Below are positions 16,817 to 26,734 of a DNA stretch of 42,983 nucleotides, one piece after another; position 1 is the first letter of the stretch; every line of letters starts with the position of its first letter. Source of the DNA: Phascolarctobacterium sp. (lineage in GTDB: Bacteria > Bacillota > Negativicutes > Acidaminococcales > Acidaminococcaceae); NCBI GenBank assembly GCA_017452325.1, contig JAFTMR010000015.1, forward strand, positions 1 to 42,983. The letters are read 5' to 3'. The notes below the pieces were generated by a model. It was given only the letters and a program-made list of their open reading frames with translations, did no database searches and was not told the origin of the DNA. A program made the translations under genes and the position numbers.

Positions 16817-18340
16817 TTACACACCAGCTTCCAAGATTGCGTAGATTTTTTCCATATCAAGATTCTTGCGAATGCTGTCTGCTAAGATATCATATTGTTG
16901 CTTTTTGTAATCAGCAAAGTTGATTATCTTGATGTCTTCCATTTTCAGACCCTTCTTCGCCAGCAAAGCCTCCACAATCTTAACAGCGATACCCTCGCAG
17001 TCAAAAATGCCATGCACATAGGTGCCATAAACATTCAGCTTGCCGTTTACTGTTTGAGCGCCTTCTGCCATCACATCACCAGTTTCGTGAATGGGTTTAA
17101 TGCTAGTCAAAGAGTTTTCTTCATTAAATACATTGGTTACGCCGGAGTGAATCTCGTAACCTAACAAAGGCATACCGCTTAAATTAGCAAAGATGCCCTG
17201 TACTTCGCCAAACTTGCCTTCCATCTGGATGGTGCGTTTCTTTTCGATAAAGACGGTTTCCGCATCCAAAAGTCCCATGCCTGGCATATCGCCGCCATCT
17301 TCCACCCCCAGGGGGTCAGAAAGATTCTTACCTAAAATTTGATAACCACCGCAAATGCCAAAGACCACTGTTCCGTCGTTAGCTTTCTTCAAAATAGAAG
17401 CTTCCAAGCCGCTTTGACGTAACCATTTCAAATCGCCGATGGTGTTCTTGGTACCGGGGATAATAATCATATCCGGATTACCCAGTTCACGCACACTAGT
17501 CACATAGCGCAGGGATACACCTAGGATCAATTCAAATACGTTAAAGTCCGTATAGTTGGACATTCTAGGCAAACGTACTACAGCAATATCAATAAGCTTT
17601 ACTTCGCTATGACCGCTGATGCGCTCGGAAAGACTGTCCTCATCTTCAATATCCACATGGAGCATTGGCAACACACCTACGATGGGCACGCCAGTTTTAT
17701 CTTCAATCATCTTCAACCCAGGACGCAGAATTTCCACATCACCGCGGAACTTGTTGATGATAACCCCTTTGACCATGGCGCGTTCGTCCTCTTCCAAAAG
17801 CATTAGGGTTCCGTAAATAGAAGCAAAGACACCGCCCCTATCAATATCAGCCACCAAAAGTACGGGAGCCTTCGCCATCTTCGCCATACCCATATTGACG
17901 AAGTCATCTTTCTTGATGTTGATTTCCGCAGGACTACCTGCTCCTTCAATAACAATTACGTCAAAATCCGCATCTAATTTATTGTAGGCTTCCATTATCC
18001 TCGGGCGCAGAGTATGCTTCATTTTAAAATATTCCCCTGCACTCATAGTACCTATGGGTTCACCGTTAACAATGACTTGGGAGCCACTGTCACTGGTTGG
18101 CTTCAAAAGAATTGGGTTCATCAGCACACTGGGCTCGATCCCTGCGGCTTCTGCCTGCACCACTTGAGCACGCCCCATCTCTGCACCTTCTTTAGTTATG
18201 AAGGAATTAAGCGCCATATTTTGAGATTTAAAGGGTGCAACCTTTTTGCCATCTTGGTTAAACACACGGCACAAGCCTGCCGTTACCAAGCTTTTGCCTG
18301 CATTGGACATGGTACCCTGCACCATAATTACCTTTGCCAT
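16817..18340 (-). CDS. cbiP: Adenosylcobyric acid synthase, glutamine-hydrolysing (CbiP/CobQ)
   Basis: 507 residues from the ATG at 18340. The frame extends three codons to a GTG at 18349, inside the preceding gene. The N-terminal dethiobiotin-synthetase-like ATPase domain opens with [11 protein letters not shown]. The C-terminal class I glutamine amidotransferase domain has the nucleophile cysteine in [11 protein letters not shown] near residue 330 and its histidine in [10 protein letters not shown] near 450. The enzyme amidates the b, d, e and g carboxyls of adenosylcobyrinate diamide. The ATG follows the stop of the upstream gene by one base. Confidence 0.95.
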   Translation of the reverse strand: MAKVIMVQGTMSNAGKSLVTAGLCRVFNQDGKKVAPFKSQNMALNSFITKEGAEMGRAQVVQAEAAGIEPSVLMNPILLKPTSDSGSQVIVNGEPIGTMSAGEYFKMKHTLRPRIMEAYNKLDADFDVIVIEGAGSPAEINIKKDDFVNMGMAKMAKAPVLLVADIDRGGVFASIYGTLMLLEEDERAMVKGVIINKFRGDVEILRPGLKMIEDKTGVPIVGVLPMLHVDIEDEDSLSERISGHSEVKLIDIAVVRLPRMSNYTDFNVFELILGVSLRYVTSVRELGNPDMIIIPGTKNTIGDLKWLRQSGLEASILKKANDGTVVFGICGGYQILGKNLSDPLGVEDGGDMPGMGLLDAETVFIEKKRTIQMEGKFGEVQGIFANLSGMPLLGYEIHSGVTNVFNEENSLTSIKPIHETGDVMAEGAQTVNGKLNVYGTYVHGIFDCEGIAVKIVEALLAKKGLKMEDIKIINFADYKKQQYDILADSIRKNLDMEKIYAILEAGV

Positions 18341-18341
18341 A

Positions 18342-19469
18342 CTAATCACACTCTTTCGTTAAAAATTTTATAATCTCATTATAATTTTTTATTTTAATAC
18401 TGCCAATGCTCCCATCCGTCCTAGCGGCAAGAACGGGTACTGCTCCCTCGTCATGCCTGCCTGTAACGGAACTGGTAACATGGTCGCCACAAATTACTAT
18501 TTTTAAAGGGTCCTGCATACCATTAAGCACAGTACCTAAAAACTCCCTGTCAATACGCTCAATGAAAGCAACCTTTTCCAAGGCGTCACACCTGTGAGCA
18601 GCCTCGTCCGTTCCGTTAAAATGAGCAACTACAAAATCATATTGCTGTAATAATTTTACGGTAGCTTCCGCCTTGGCAGAAAGGTTAGTATCCACATCAC
18701 CTGTAGCTCCTGCTGGCACAACCACTTCCATACCCAAAGCCTTGCCTATACCACAGACAATCTCTGCCTTACACACAGTACCGCCCCGTAATTTGTGAAG
18801 GTCATAAAATTGAGGCAAGGTTTGCCGCTCAGAAACTCCCCAGGGATAAAGGGTATAGTGCAAGCCATCGTGGGAAAACTTTTGCAGACGTAGCTCTGCT
18901 TCCTGCAAAAAATATTTTAGCACCAAGGAGCTTGCCTTTAAATCCGCAAGCAGTTCTGCCAAATGCTCCCCTACACTTTCGTGTGGGGGTTTTATTTTAC
19001 AATCCATCACCTTACTTGCTTTGTCCAAGATGAGCAGGTTGCGATACTCCGATAAATGCACGAACTCAATGTCCGTAAAAATATCATCACAAATCAGCGC
19101 CGCCTCTTCCATTTGCCCTGCTGTTAGACCTGCACCATTAAACCCTGCCAAATAGCCTGCTTCATCCACCGCCACAAGATTACAGCGCAGGACCATTTCA
19201 TACTCTGAAATATCCCTACCATTAGCCAACAGTTCCAGATAAGCGCGGTTCCTTGGCATATCCTCTTTGTCAACACCTAACAAACGCAGAATACAGCTGC
19301 AGCTTTCGGGAACCAGGTCATCCTCGCAGATGCTCAACATATTTAAGCTTCCCCGCTCTATGAGCCTGTCCATATGTAGATGTTTAGCTTTTTCAAAGGG
19401 AGTCCTTCCCTGCCAGGCGGCAAAGGAGTCATCTCCCAGTCCATCAATTATCATCAGTAAGGAGCGCAT
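18342..19469 (-). CDS. ApgM-like alkaline-phosphatase-superfamily protein in the cobalamin operon
   Basis: 375 residues of the archaeal-type cofactor-independent phosphoglycerate mutase family, which includes a branch proposed to act as homoserine kinase. Metal-site and nucleophile residues appear intact: D9 in [10 protein letters not shown]56 in the [12 protein letters not shown] segment (where ApgM has PGSDTAHLALLG), [13 protein letters not shown] near residue 284, and CGDHVTSSV near 330. Its start overlaps the end of cobD by 26 bases, and cbiP follows directly, so a cobalamin role is likely. Candidate roles are making L-threonine phosphate for CobD (replacing PduX) or dephosphorylating alpha-ribazole phosphate (replacing CobC). 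Neither PduX nor CobC is in the window. Family is confident, reaction is not. Confidence 0.8.
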   Translation of the reverse strand: MRSLLMIIDGLGDDSFAAWQGRTPFEKAKHLHMDRLIERGSLNMLSICEDDLVPESCSCILRLLGVDKEDMPRNRAYLELLANGRDISEYEMVLRCNLVAVDEAGYLAGFNGAGLTAGQMEEAALICDDIFTDIEFVHLSEYRNLLILDKASKVMDCKIKPPHESVGEHLAELLADLKASSLVLKYFLQEAELRLQKFSHDGLHYTLYPWGVSERQTLPQFYDLHKLRGGTVCKAEIVCGIGKALGMEVVVPAGATGDVDTNLSAKAEATVKLLQQYDFVVAHFNGTDEAAHRCDALEKVAFIERIDREFLGTVLNGMQDPLKIVICGDHVTSSVTGRHDEGAVPVLAARTDGSIGSIKIKNYNEIIKFLTKECD

Positions 19470-20532
19470 TTTTTCTTATACCCTTCATGGTTTTAATGAG
19501 ACTACGGTTCAAGACTCGAGTCTTAACCGCAATCCGATAATAGCCTTCGCCAAGATTATGATAATTAGCGCAGGAGCGAATCAAATATCCCTGCTCCCGC
19601 ATCAGTGCCACCAATTCCTTGGGCTGATCCAGCTTAAAGAAAATATAATTAGCCTCCGAGCCGTAGACCACCGCTCCTAAAAGTTGTAACTGCCTTAATA
19701 AATACTGTCGTTCCTCCCTAATAAGAAGAGCTGTTTCGTGCAGATATTCCTTTTCCATAAGAGCAGCCTTCCCCGCTGCCTGTGCCAATACGGAAACACT
19801 CCAGTCTTGCCCACACTCGTGTAAGAGTCTTTGTAATTCTGCATCCGCAGTTAAGCAGTAGCCAAGACGTATCCCGGGCATAGCGAAGGTTTTAGTAAAA
19901 GCTTTGAGGATAATTAGATTGGGGAACCGAAGTAATAAATCACGCATACTAAAGGATTTCTCTTCGTCTACAAAGTCCATAAAGCATTCGTCAATTAAAA
20001 GCCTTGCATTTACCTCAACACATTTATTAAGAATTTCTAAAAGTAGGCGACGGTTAGTCAACTGTCCCGTAGGATTATTGGGATTGCAGATAACTACTAA
20101 ATCCGTATTAGGAGTAATGGCGCTCAAAATACTTTTACGCACCTTAAAATCATAACGTTCCTGCAGCTCATAATAATTTATTTTACAATCTACAGAGCGC
20201 AATGCCTTTTCATAATCTGCAAAGGTGGGAGCTAAAAGTAAAGCCTTGTGCGGCTTCAACGCTAATGCCAAACGAAACAGTACGTCTGCCGCACCATTAC
20301 CAAAGAAAAGACAGTCCTCCTTTACGCCCAAATATGCTGCCGTTGCAGTTCGTAGCTCTCGACAGAAGGGGTCAGGATAGTTTATACAATTTTTTAGTGC
20401 GTTTTGCACAGCACGCTTCACGCCTGGAGGCAAACCCAGAGGGTTGATATTGGCAGAGAAATCTATTGGGGCCTTGCCCCCTGCAGTTACCTGACTGCTG
20501 TAAACATCTCCACCATGTTGGTATTTATACAT
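19444..20532 (-). CDS. cobD: L-threonine-O-3-phosphate decarboxylase CobD (class I aminotransferase fold)
   Basis: 362 residues from the ATG at 20532, with AAGGG nine bases upstream; a GTG at 20541 lies inside that site. The opening HGGDVY and DFSANINPLGLP are typical of CobD. PNNPTG near 151 contacts the cofactor, and K214 in AFTKTFAMPGIRLGY is the PLP lysine, followed by the conserved arginine. It makes (R)-1-amino-2-propanol phosphate, which CbiB attaches to the corrin. HisC is a relative, but the HGG opening and the neighbours cbiB and cbiP favour CobD. It starts 15 bases after the cbiB stop. Confidence 0.9.
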   Translation of the reverse strand: MYKYQHGGDVYSSQVTAGGKAPIDFSANINPLGLPPGVKRAVQNALKNCINYPDPFCRELRTATAAYLGVKEDCLFFGNGAADVLFRLALALKPHKALLLAPTFADYEKALRSVDCKINYYELQERYDFKVRKSILSAITPNTDLVVICNPNNPTGQLTNRRLLLEILNKCVEVNARLLIDECFMDFVDEEKSFSMRDLLLRFPNLIILKAFTKTFAMPGIRLGYCLTADAELQRLLHECGQDWSVSVLAQAAGKAALMEKEYLHETALLIREERQYLLRQLQLLGAVVYGSEANYIFFKLDQPKELVALMREQGYLIRSCANYHNLGEGYYRIAVKTRVLNRSLIKTMKGIRKNALLTDDN

Positions 20533-20547
20533 AGCTTTCACCCTTCG

Positions 20548-21516
20548 TCATCCTACCGGAAAAATCCTTAATAAATAAATTAACGTAAACAAAATTAAAC
20601 TCAACACTGCCGTCATATACAGCAGGTTGTTAGTGGTAGCAATGTCCTCTGCTTTTACAGGACGAATATCATCGCCTATGGTATCCTTGTGTACCCATTT
20701 GCCAAAATAGTAATGACCGCCACCCAATTGAATATTCAGAGCTCCCGCCGCAACAGATTCCGTCATGGCAGAGTTGGGACTTAAATGGTTGTATCTATCC
20801 CGATGAAAAATTTTCCAGGCATTCTTGGCATCAAGATTTAAGAAGTAGGCTGCCGCAATCATCACCAGTCCCGTAATGCGGGCGGGAATAAAATTGGCAA
20901 CATCATCCAGCTTGGCGGCGCAACGTCCAAAATACAAATACTTATCGTTCTTATAGCCAACCATGGAATCCATAGTGTTGATACCCTTGTAAAGAAAGGC
21001 TAAGGGAGCACCACCAAGAAACATATACAGCATAGGAGCAATGATTCCGTCAGCAGTATTTTCCGCAATGGTTTCCACCGCGCCCTTGGTTACCTCTGCT
21101 TCCGAAAGGTTCTTAGTATCACGACCCACAATCCAAGACAGCATCAGACGTGCTTCATCTAAGTCTCCCTTTTGCAAAGCGTAATACACCTTCATACTTT
21201 CATCACGCAGGCATTTGGTAGCAAAGATTTGGTAGAACATTATGGTTTCTAATCCAAAGGCAAGCCAAGGATTTACCAGATTAGCAACGTACAGCAGGGC
21301 AAAGGGTATTGCAAAACAGATTGCTGTTACTAAAAGTACCAGCACACCACCGCCAACCAGTAGTCCCCTATTACTAAAACCAAAAATTTTGCGTAAGCTC
21401 CGCTCCAAAAAACTAATCAAATTACCTATGAGGCAAATAGGATGGGGCAAGCTGTGAGGGTCACCCAATATTAAATCTAAAATGAAGCCTGCACTGATAG
21501 CAGCCAAGGTTTCCAT
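20548..21516 (-). CDS. cbiB: Adenosylcobinamide-phosphate synthase CbiB
   Basis: 322 residues from the ATG at 21516, best spaced from AGG in the leader; in-frame ATG 21522 and GTG 21525 are alternatives. It is an integral membrane protein with about five hydrophobic segments. Signatures are the N-terminal DLILGDPHSLPHPI, the GRDTKNLSEAEVTKGAVETIAENTADG region near 130-156, and DDVANFIPARITG near 215. It joins aminopropanol or its phosphate to adenosylcobyric acid at the membrane. Its position directly before cobD matches substrate flow. Confidence 0.94.
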   Translation of the reverse strand: METLAAISAGFILDLILGDPHSLPHPICLIGNLISFLERSLRKIFGFSNRGLLVGGGVLVLLVTAICFAIPFALLYVANLVNPWLAFGLETIMFYQIFATKCLRDESMKVYYALQKGDLDEARLMLSWIVGRDTKNLSEAEVTKGAVETIAENTADGIIAPMLYMFLGGAPLAFLYKGINTMDSMVGYKNDKYLYFGRCAAKLDDVANFIPARITGLVMIAAAYFLNLDAKNAWKIFHRDRYNHLSPNSAMTESVAAGALNIQLGGGHYYFGKWVHKDTIGDDIRPVKAEDIATTNNLLYMTAVLSLILFTLIYLLRIFPVG

Positions 21517-21533
21517 AAACATCACCTAAAAAT

Positions 21534-22895
21534 TTATTTTCTGCCTGCGAAAGCAACGCAAGCCTTGATAAAATTGCGAGCAAAATTTACATTGCCCCAC
21601 AAATGAAGATGGGGATAGCCAGCGTAAAGAGTTGGGCTAACGTTGGCACAGCTCCATTCTCCCTTACCGGAAGCCTTACGAGCCAAGAAGCCTGCGCCAT
21701 TATTACTGCTGTCAGAATAATGGAATTCGTGTCCATTTATCTGCTCGCCAGCCTTACACAGCAGATTATCCTCCTGCGCCGTAAGCATTACATAGCCAAA
21801 ACGAGTGAGCTTCTTGGTCAGCACTGTTTCCCCCTGCAGAGCTCCCACCCAATTATAAGCAGCATCACCCGCAGCGTAACGCTCTAATAGATACATAAAG
21901 CCGCCGCATTCTGCGAAACAGGGCAAGCCTTGGGCTAAAGCCTGTTTAATCTCGCATAGCATTGTGGTATTATCCGCAAGCTGCTGTGCGTACAGCTCAG
22001 GATAACCTCCTCCAAGAAGCAAGCCGTCACATTCCGGCAGATGCTTGTCGTGAATAGGACTAAAGGGTATCAGCTCTGCTCCCAGCTCCGTCAATAAATC
22101 CAAAGCATCCTGATAGTAGAAGCAAAAGGCTTTATCCTGAGCAAGAGCAAGCTTCACTTTACTGATAGGTTCTACTTCCTGCGGAAGGTACTGCAAATCA
22201 GGAGCACCTTTAGCAATTTCCAAGATGCCTTCTAAATCCAAGGACTTCTCCGCCTGCGCCGCCAGTCTATCCACAATGGCTTGCAGGTCCCCAATTTCTT
22301 CTGCCGTTACCAAACCAAGGTGACGGCTTTCAAAATTACAGCTTTGCAAAACGGGGAAGTAGCCTAACAGCTTAACACCGCCTTCTGCTTCGATAACATC
22401 CTTATAATAAGCGTAGCTCATGGGATTAACATTATTGAGGATTGCCCCCACGATATGACTATCCTGCCGGAATTCTTTAAATCCTTTCAGCTGCGCCGCG
22501 ATGGACAGGGCAGCCCCCTTACCGTTGACTACCAAAATTACGGGTACATCACAGGTGCGCGCCAAATCGTAGGCACTTGCCTCTGCCGTTTTGCCCATAC
22601 CGTCGTAAAAGCCCATGGCTCCTTCAAAAACGGAAACGTCCACGTCGCTGGCGTTCTTCGCCGCCAGAAATTTCACTCCATCCTTGCCCAGCATGAACAG
22701 GTCAAGGTTGCGGGACTTGGCACCGATAACTTTAGAATGGAACATGGGGTCAATGTAATCAGGACCGCTTTTGAAAGCGGCAACCTTCATCCCCTCGTTC
22801 AGCAAGGCTTTTAAAATTCCACAGGTTATTGTCGTCTTACCACTACCACTGCCGGTAGCGCAAATCATCACACGAGGCATCTTCATCCTAGCCAT
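21534..22895 (-). CDS. cbiA: Cobyrinate a,c-diamide synthase CbiA
   Basis: 453 residues. The N-terminal ATPase domain opens with ICATGSGSGKTTITCG. The C-terminal glutamine amidotransferase domain has the nucleophile cysteine in CFAECGGFMYL near residue 330 and the histidine in YAGYPHLHLWGN near 430. It amidates the a and c side chains of cobyrinate using glutamine and ATP. AAGGAAG precedes the ATG, which lies one base after the cbiET stop. Confidence 0.95.
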   Translation of the reverse strand: MARMKMPRVMICATGSGSGKTTITCGILKALLNEGMKVAAFKSGPDYIDPMFHSKVIGAKSRNLDLFMLGKDGVKFLAAKNASDVDVSVFEGAMGFYDGMGKTAEASAYDLARTCDVPVILVVNGKGAALSIAAQLKGFKEFRQDSHIVGAILNNVNPMSYAYYKDVIEAEGGVKLLGYFPVLQSCNFESRHLGLVTAEEIGDLQAIVDRLAAQAEKSLDLEGILEIAKGAPDLQYLPQEVEPISKVKLALAQDKAFCFYYQDALDLLTELGAELIPFSPIHDKHLPECDGLLLGGGYPELYAQQLADNTTMLCEIKQALAQGLPCFAECGGFMYLLERYAAGDAAYNWVGALQGETVLTKKLTRFGYVMLTAQEDNLLCKAGEQINGHEFHYSDSSNNGAGFLARKASGKGEWSCANVSPTLYAGYPHLHLWGNVNFARNFIKACVAFAGRK

Positions 22896-22896
22896 G

Positions 22897-24108
22897 TTAA
22901 TCTTCCTTTTTCAGCGCAGTCATTACGTAAACAGGGTTCTGCGCCATCATCAAATTATAGCTTCCTAATTTTTTACTGCGTGCCGCAAAGACATTGACTA
23001 CTTCCAGCTCGTAGTCCTTACGAGCATTATAATAGGAAGCAACTTCTGCCAAGGTTTCAATGGTAATGGCATTGATTACCACTCTGCAAGCACTGTTCTT
23101 ACTATAAATAATATCCAGCATTTCTTGCAGGTCGCCACCACTGCCTCCCACAAAAACGCAGTCGGGGGCAGGCATAGCTTTAATATTTTCTAAAGCTTCC
23201 CCTGGCATAACCTCCAAGTTTTCCACAGCGAAAAGCTTTTTATTTTTACCTAACAGCTCTACAGCAATAGGGTTACGCTCAAAAGCATAGACCTTACCCT
23301 TTTTAGCAAGCAGGGCAAGCTCTATGGAGCAGGAGCCTGTGCCGGCACCAATGTCGTAAATTATATCTGTAGCCTTGGGCTGCAGCTTGGACATGGATAC
23401 GCTACGCACTTCCTGCTTAGTCATGGGAACCTTGCTCCGCATAAAGAGGTCGTCCGCCAAGCCATGGACTGCGTATTCAAAAGCACTTGCCTCGTCGTTC
23501 AGCACCATCATTACGGAAAGGGAGGGAAAGCTTAACTTGCTAATCTCTTCCGCCGTACCGCAGGTAATCTTCTCATTTTCGTAGGAAAGGTTTTCGCCCA
23601 CATAAACCATTACCTCACCTAAGCCATGTTCACACAGGGTTTGGCATAACCTTTGGGGAGAATTATCCCCACCTGTTAGGGAAAAGACCTTTTCATTATG
23701 AGCAACTGCTGCCTCCAGATTTTGACAGCGTCCATGCATACTAACAATCTTGGCATCGTCCCAGGACATTTCCAGCTTGGACGCAAAATATACCAAGCTA
23801 CTAATACCGCAGTAACGAGTACACTTACATTCCGGAAGCTTGCCGCTAATAGTCTTGGCAAGACTAAAGAAGCCCACATCACCGGAAACAAGGACGGCAA
23901 TCTCGTCCGTCGCCTGTGCTTTTTGGATAACCTCCACGATTTCGGAGGTCTTGATGGTATCGTAAAGGGCTTTGCCCTCGTCAGCAAAAGCAGCCAACAT
24001 CCGCTTATCACCGATTAAAATATTGCTATTTAAAATAGCCTGACGGGCAGCGGCTGTAAGCAGCTCCGGATTCCCCGGACCGATGCCCACAATATTTACT
24101 TGCAGCAT
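22897..24108 (-). CDS. cbiET: Fused CbiE-CbiT: cobalt-precorrin-7 C5-methyltransferase and cobalt-precorrin-6B C15-methyltransferase/decarboxylase
   Basis: 403 residues carrying two enzymes. Residues 1-200 are a tetrapyrrole methylase (VGIGPGNPELLTAAA opening, LVSGDVGFFSLA near 93), corresponding to CbiE. Residues from about 215 are a class I methyltransferase (RSVSMSKLQPKATDIIYDIGAGTGSCSIELA near 235), corresponding to CbiT. The fusion resembles CobL of the aerobic pathway and is common in Firmicutes. It methylates C5 and C15 and decarboxylates the acetate at C12. It follows cbiJ after 54 bases, the largest gap within this part of the operon. Confidence 0.94.
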   Translation of the reverse strand: MLQVNIVGIGPGNPELLTAAARQAILNSNILIGDKRMLAAFADEGKALYDTIKTSEIVEVIQKAQATDEIAVLVSGDVGFFSLAKTISGKLPECKCTRYCGISSLVYFASKLEMSWDDAKIVSMHGRCQNLEAAVAHNEKVFSLTGGDNSPQRLCQTLCEHGLGEVMVYVGENLSYENEKITCGTAEEISKLSFPSLSVMMVLNDEASAFEYAVHGLADDLFMRSKVPMTKQEVRSVSMSKLQPKATDIIYDIGAGTGSCSIELALLAKKGKVYAFERNPIAVELLGKNKKLFAVENLEVMPGEALENIKAMPAPDCVFVGGSGGDLQEMLDIIYSKNSACRVVINAITIETLAEVASYYNARKDYELEVVNVFAARSKKLGSYNLMMAQNPVYVMTALKKED

Positions 24109-24162
24109 AGTTTTGCTCCTTTGTTCTTCATACAGTTTTCTTCATTAATATATGTCTTATCT

Positions 24163-24921
24163 TTAGTCTGCAAAATTCGCTTGCAGATATTTTAAGATTT
24201 CTTCGTAGCCCTCGCCCTGCTCTTCTGCCTGACGACCAACTACAATAATTTTTGCCCCTGCTTCCTTGGCAGCAGCAAGCTTTTCTTCAAAGCCGCCTGC
24301 GGTACCGGAATCCTTAGTCACCATAAATTTACTGCCAAACTTTTTCAAGGTGGCAATGTTCATCTCCTTGGAGAAGGGGCCTTGCATACATACGATGTTG
24401 GCAGGCTTGTAGCCAAGGTTAATGGCGCTAGCAAGGGAGCTTTCCATGGGAAGTACTCGCAGAGAGATACGCTCCTTATAATTCCTGACAGCAGTAAAGT
24501 CACGCAAATTCTTGCTTCCCGTTGTCAAAAAGATATTGCCTTCCAAATGATTCAGCAGCTCTACCGCTTCGTCAAAGTCACTAACATAAATGCAGTCCGA
24601 CCTTATACCCGCAGGTCTTAGCAGGCGTAGATACTTAATTTCCTCTAAAGTACAGGCTTCCTGTACAGTGGCAGTAACGATGGCAGCATAGGGATGGGTG
24701 GCATCAATAACACAGGCAGGACGATGGTTCTGTAAAAAGGTACGCATCTTCTGTAAATCCATCCGCTCTGCCAGAACAGTCAAGTTTCTCTGAGGCTCAA
24801 TGAGTGTAGCTCCGTAATCCGTAGCCACAGAAACGAAAAGTTCTATCTGTAAATTTGCCATTGCCTTAATCAAGGCGCGTCCCTCACTGGTACCGCCAAT
24901 GAGCCAAACTACAGGCTTCAT
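24163..24921 (-). CDS. cbiJ: Cobalt-precorrin-6A reductase CbiJ (CobK)
   Basis: 252 residues, standard for CbiJ/CobK. The N-terminal WLIGGTSEGRAL is the family's nucleotide-binding opening. IDATHPYAAIVTATVQEAC near 75-93 and FMVTKDSGTAGGFEEKLAAA near 205 are conserved family blocks. It reduces cobalt-precorrin-6A with a pyridine nucleotide. The ATG overlaps the cbiH stop in an ATGA arrangement, so translation is coupled. Confidence 0.93.
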   Translation of the reverse strand: MKPVVWLIGGTSEGRALIKAMANLQIELFVSVATDYGATLIEPQRNLTVLAERMDLQKMRTFLQNHRPACVIDATHPYAAIVTATVQEACTLEEIKYLRLLRPAGIRSDCIYVSDFDEAVELLNHLEGNIFLTTGSKNLRDFTAVRNYKERISLRVLPMESSLASAINLGYKPANIVCMQGPFSKEMNIATLKKFGSKFMVTKDSGTAGGFEEKLAAAKEAGAKIIVVGRQAEEQGEGYEEILKYLQANFAD

Positions 24922-25649
24922 GCTAATCTGTAACCGCGAGGAGTTACCAGCTTGCCGTTAATAACTTGGGTTTGGCTGTTGCCGATAATAACGGTGGAAA
25001 ACATATCCACTTTCATCTCACGCAGCTCTTGGAGAGTGGTAATCTCGCAAGCTTCACCTTCGCGGCCAATGTTACGCACGATACCGGCAGGCACGTCACC
25101 ACGCTGGTTCTTGAGCATAATGTCACAAGCACGTTGTAAATAATCGTGACGCTTAATACTGGACGGATTGTAAAGGCAGATGCAGAAATCTGCTTGAGAA
25201 GCGCAGTCCAGACGTTTTTCAATTTTTTCCCAGGGAGTGAGCAGGTCACTGAGGGAAATAAGGCAGAAGTCGCTAATCAGCGGCGCACCCAAGACTGCTG
25301 CGCCGGAGCAGGCAGCTGTGATACCGGGTACTACTTCAATTTCCACTTCCGGGTGGTCAGCGGCAACCTGATACATAATGCCAGCCATACCGTAAACACC
25401 GGCATCACCACTGGAAATCATAGCAACGGTTTGACCTTTTAAAGCTTCCTCCAAAGTCAGCTTGCAACGGTCAACTTCCTTACGCATCCCCGTAGAAAGG
25501 AATTTTTTATCAGCAAAATCTTCTTTAATCAAATTTACATATACATGGTAACCTGCAATAACATCACAGGAATTCAGCGCATCAATGGCGCGTTTGGTCA
25601 TTTGCTCCACGCCGCCGGGGCCAAGACCTACAACAAAAATTTTAGCCAT
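24918..25649 (-). CDS. cbiH: Cobalt-precorrin-3B C17-methyltransferase CbiH (CobJ)
   Basis: 243 residues of the tetrapyrrole methylase fold. It opens with VVGLGPGGVEQMTKRAIDAL, followed by SSGDAGVYGMAGIMYQ near 80, VVPGITAACSGAAVLGAPL near 105 and CLYNPSSIKRHDYLQRAC near 155. The LYNPSS block is typical of the C17 enzyme. It methylates C17 and drives ring contraction. It starts 13 bases after the cbiG stop and overlaps cbiJ by four bases. Confidence 0.94.
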   Translation of the reverse strand: MAKIFVVGLGPGGVEQMTKRAIDALNSCDVIAGYHVYVNLIKEDFADKKFLSTGMRKEVDRCKLTLEEALKGQTVAMISSGDAGVYGMAGIMYQVAADHPEVEIEVVPGITAACSGAAVLGAPLISDFCLISLSDLLTPWEKIEKRLDCASQADFCICLYNPSSIKRHDYLQRACDIMLKNQRGDVPAGIVRNIGREGEACEITTLQELREMKVDMFSTVIIGNSQTQVINGKLVTPRGYRLA

Positions 25650-25662
25650 CTCTTTACCATCC

Positions 25663-26733
25663 TTACTCGGTTTTCAAACCGGTTTTATTTAAATCTAACG
25701 TAATATCTTCAATAGCAATAGCAAGGGTTACACCATTAAGACTCTTCTTCGGCAACAGCAGCTTACCGCCACCGCTCGCCTTAACCGCACTGCGCTCGCA
25801 CACATTGCTTACGCCCACAACACTCTTGACAAAATCCGAAGGAGTAAAATCTCCCTCAACCTTCTGTAATTCCTCAGCGCTGTAAAAATTGGTACGCCAT
25901 TTGTATTTTTGTGCGAAGTCTAGCAGACCTTGCTCATCCTGCTTCAAATCCACGGAAGCAATATCCACAACACAACGCTTGTCAATTTTCAGACGTTCCA
26001 GTTCCGGAAGCACAAGGGCTTCAATAGCTTCCAAGGGAGTGTTCCTGCGACAGCCAATGCCCAGATGCACAATCTTCGGTAAAAGACGTACCGTAGTCAA
26101 AAATGGTTGTGCCATTTTGTCCAAGGTTACTGCCATTCCCACAAGATACTTGCCCTTTTCCTTAGTCTGCTCTATTTGACGGGGCAAAGGCTCCACAATG
26201 GGGAAATCACTATACAAGCCCACCACATCATTGTGAACTAATGCACCTGCAAAATCCTTCGCCGCATTCAGAGAGCAGATAACCATTCTGTTTCGCGCCG
26301 CCCATTCATCCACTGCAAATAAACCGTTAACATCGGTGGCAGTAGTAACGCAGGCCTGACCGCCAATATGCGCCGCCAATACTCGCGCCAGTTCATTAGC
26401 ACCACCAATATGCCCTGCTACCAGAGGAATAATAAAATTACCACATTCATCCAAGGAAATTACGGCAGGGTCCACCAGCTTGCTTTTTAAATAAGGAGCA
26501 ATGGAGCGCACTGCAATACCTACGGAGCCAACATACACAATGGCCTGGCAATCCTTGAAGGCAGCTTCCGTCACTGCGTAATGGTTTCCCTCCATAGCAG
26601 GCAGCTGGGCTTCTTCCGCATATTTGGGCAGGGCTTCCACCTGTACCTCGTAACCCAGGCTTACCAGAAGCTCGCCCACCTTTTTACTTAGCTGTGCCCC
26701 ACGCAGGGAAAAGGAATATACTGCGGCACGCAT
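25663..26733 (-). CDS. cbiG: Cobalt-precorrin-5A hydrolase CbiG
   Basis: 356 residues, typical for stand-alone CbiG. It has an N-terminal domain (AIVYVGSVGIAVRSIAPYL near 70), the central HIGGANELARVLA near 113 with QACVTTATDVNGLFAVDEWA following, and the C-terminal CbiG_C domain (HLGIGCRRNTPLEAIEALV near 230). The enzyme opens the delta-lactone and releases the two-carbon fragment as acetaldehyde, the step specific to the anaerobic pathway. It lies one base after the cbiF stop. Confidence 0.95.
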   Translation of the reverse strand: MRAAVYSFSLRGAQLSKKVGELLVSLGYEVQVEALPKYAEEAQLPAMEGNHYAVTEAAFKDCQAIVYVGSVGIAVRSIAPYLKSKLVDPAVISLDECGNFIIPLVAGHIGGANELARVLAAHIGGQACVTTATDVNGLFAVDEWAARNRMVICSLNAAKDFAGALVHNDVVGLYSDFPIVEPLPRQIEQTKEKGKYLVGMAVTLDKMAQPFLTTVRLLPKIVHLGIGCRRNTPLEAIEALVLPELERLKIDKRCVVDIASVDLKQDEQGLLDFAQKYKWRTNFYSAEELQKVEGDFTPSDFVKSVVGVSNVCERSAVKASGGGKLLLPKKSLNGVTLAIAIEDITLDLNKTGLKTE

Positions 26734-26734
26734 T

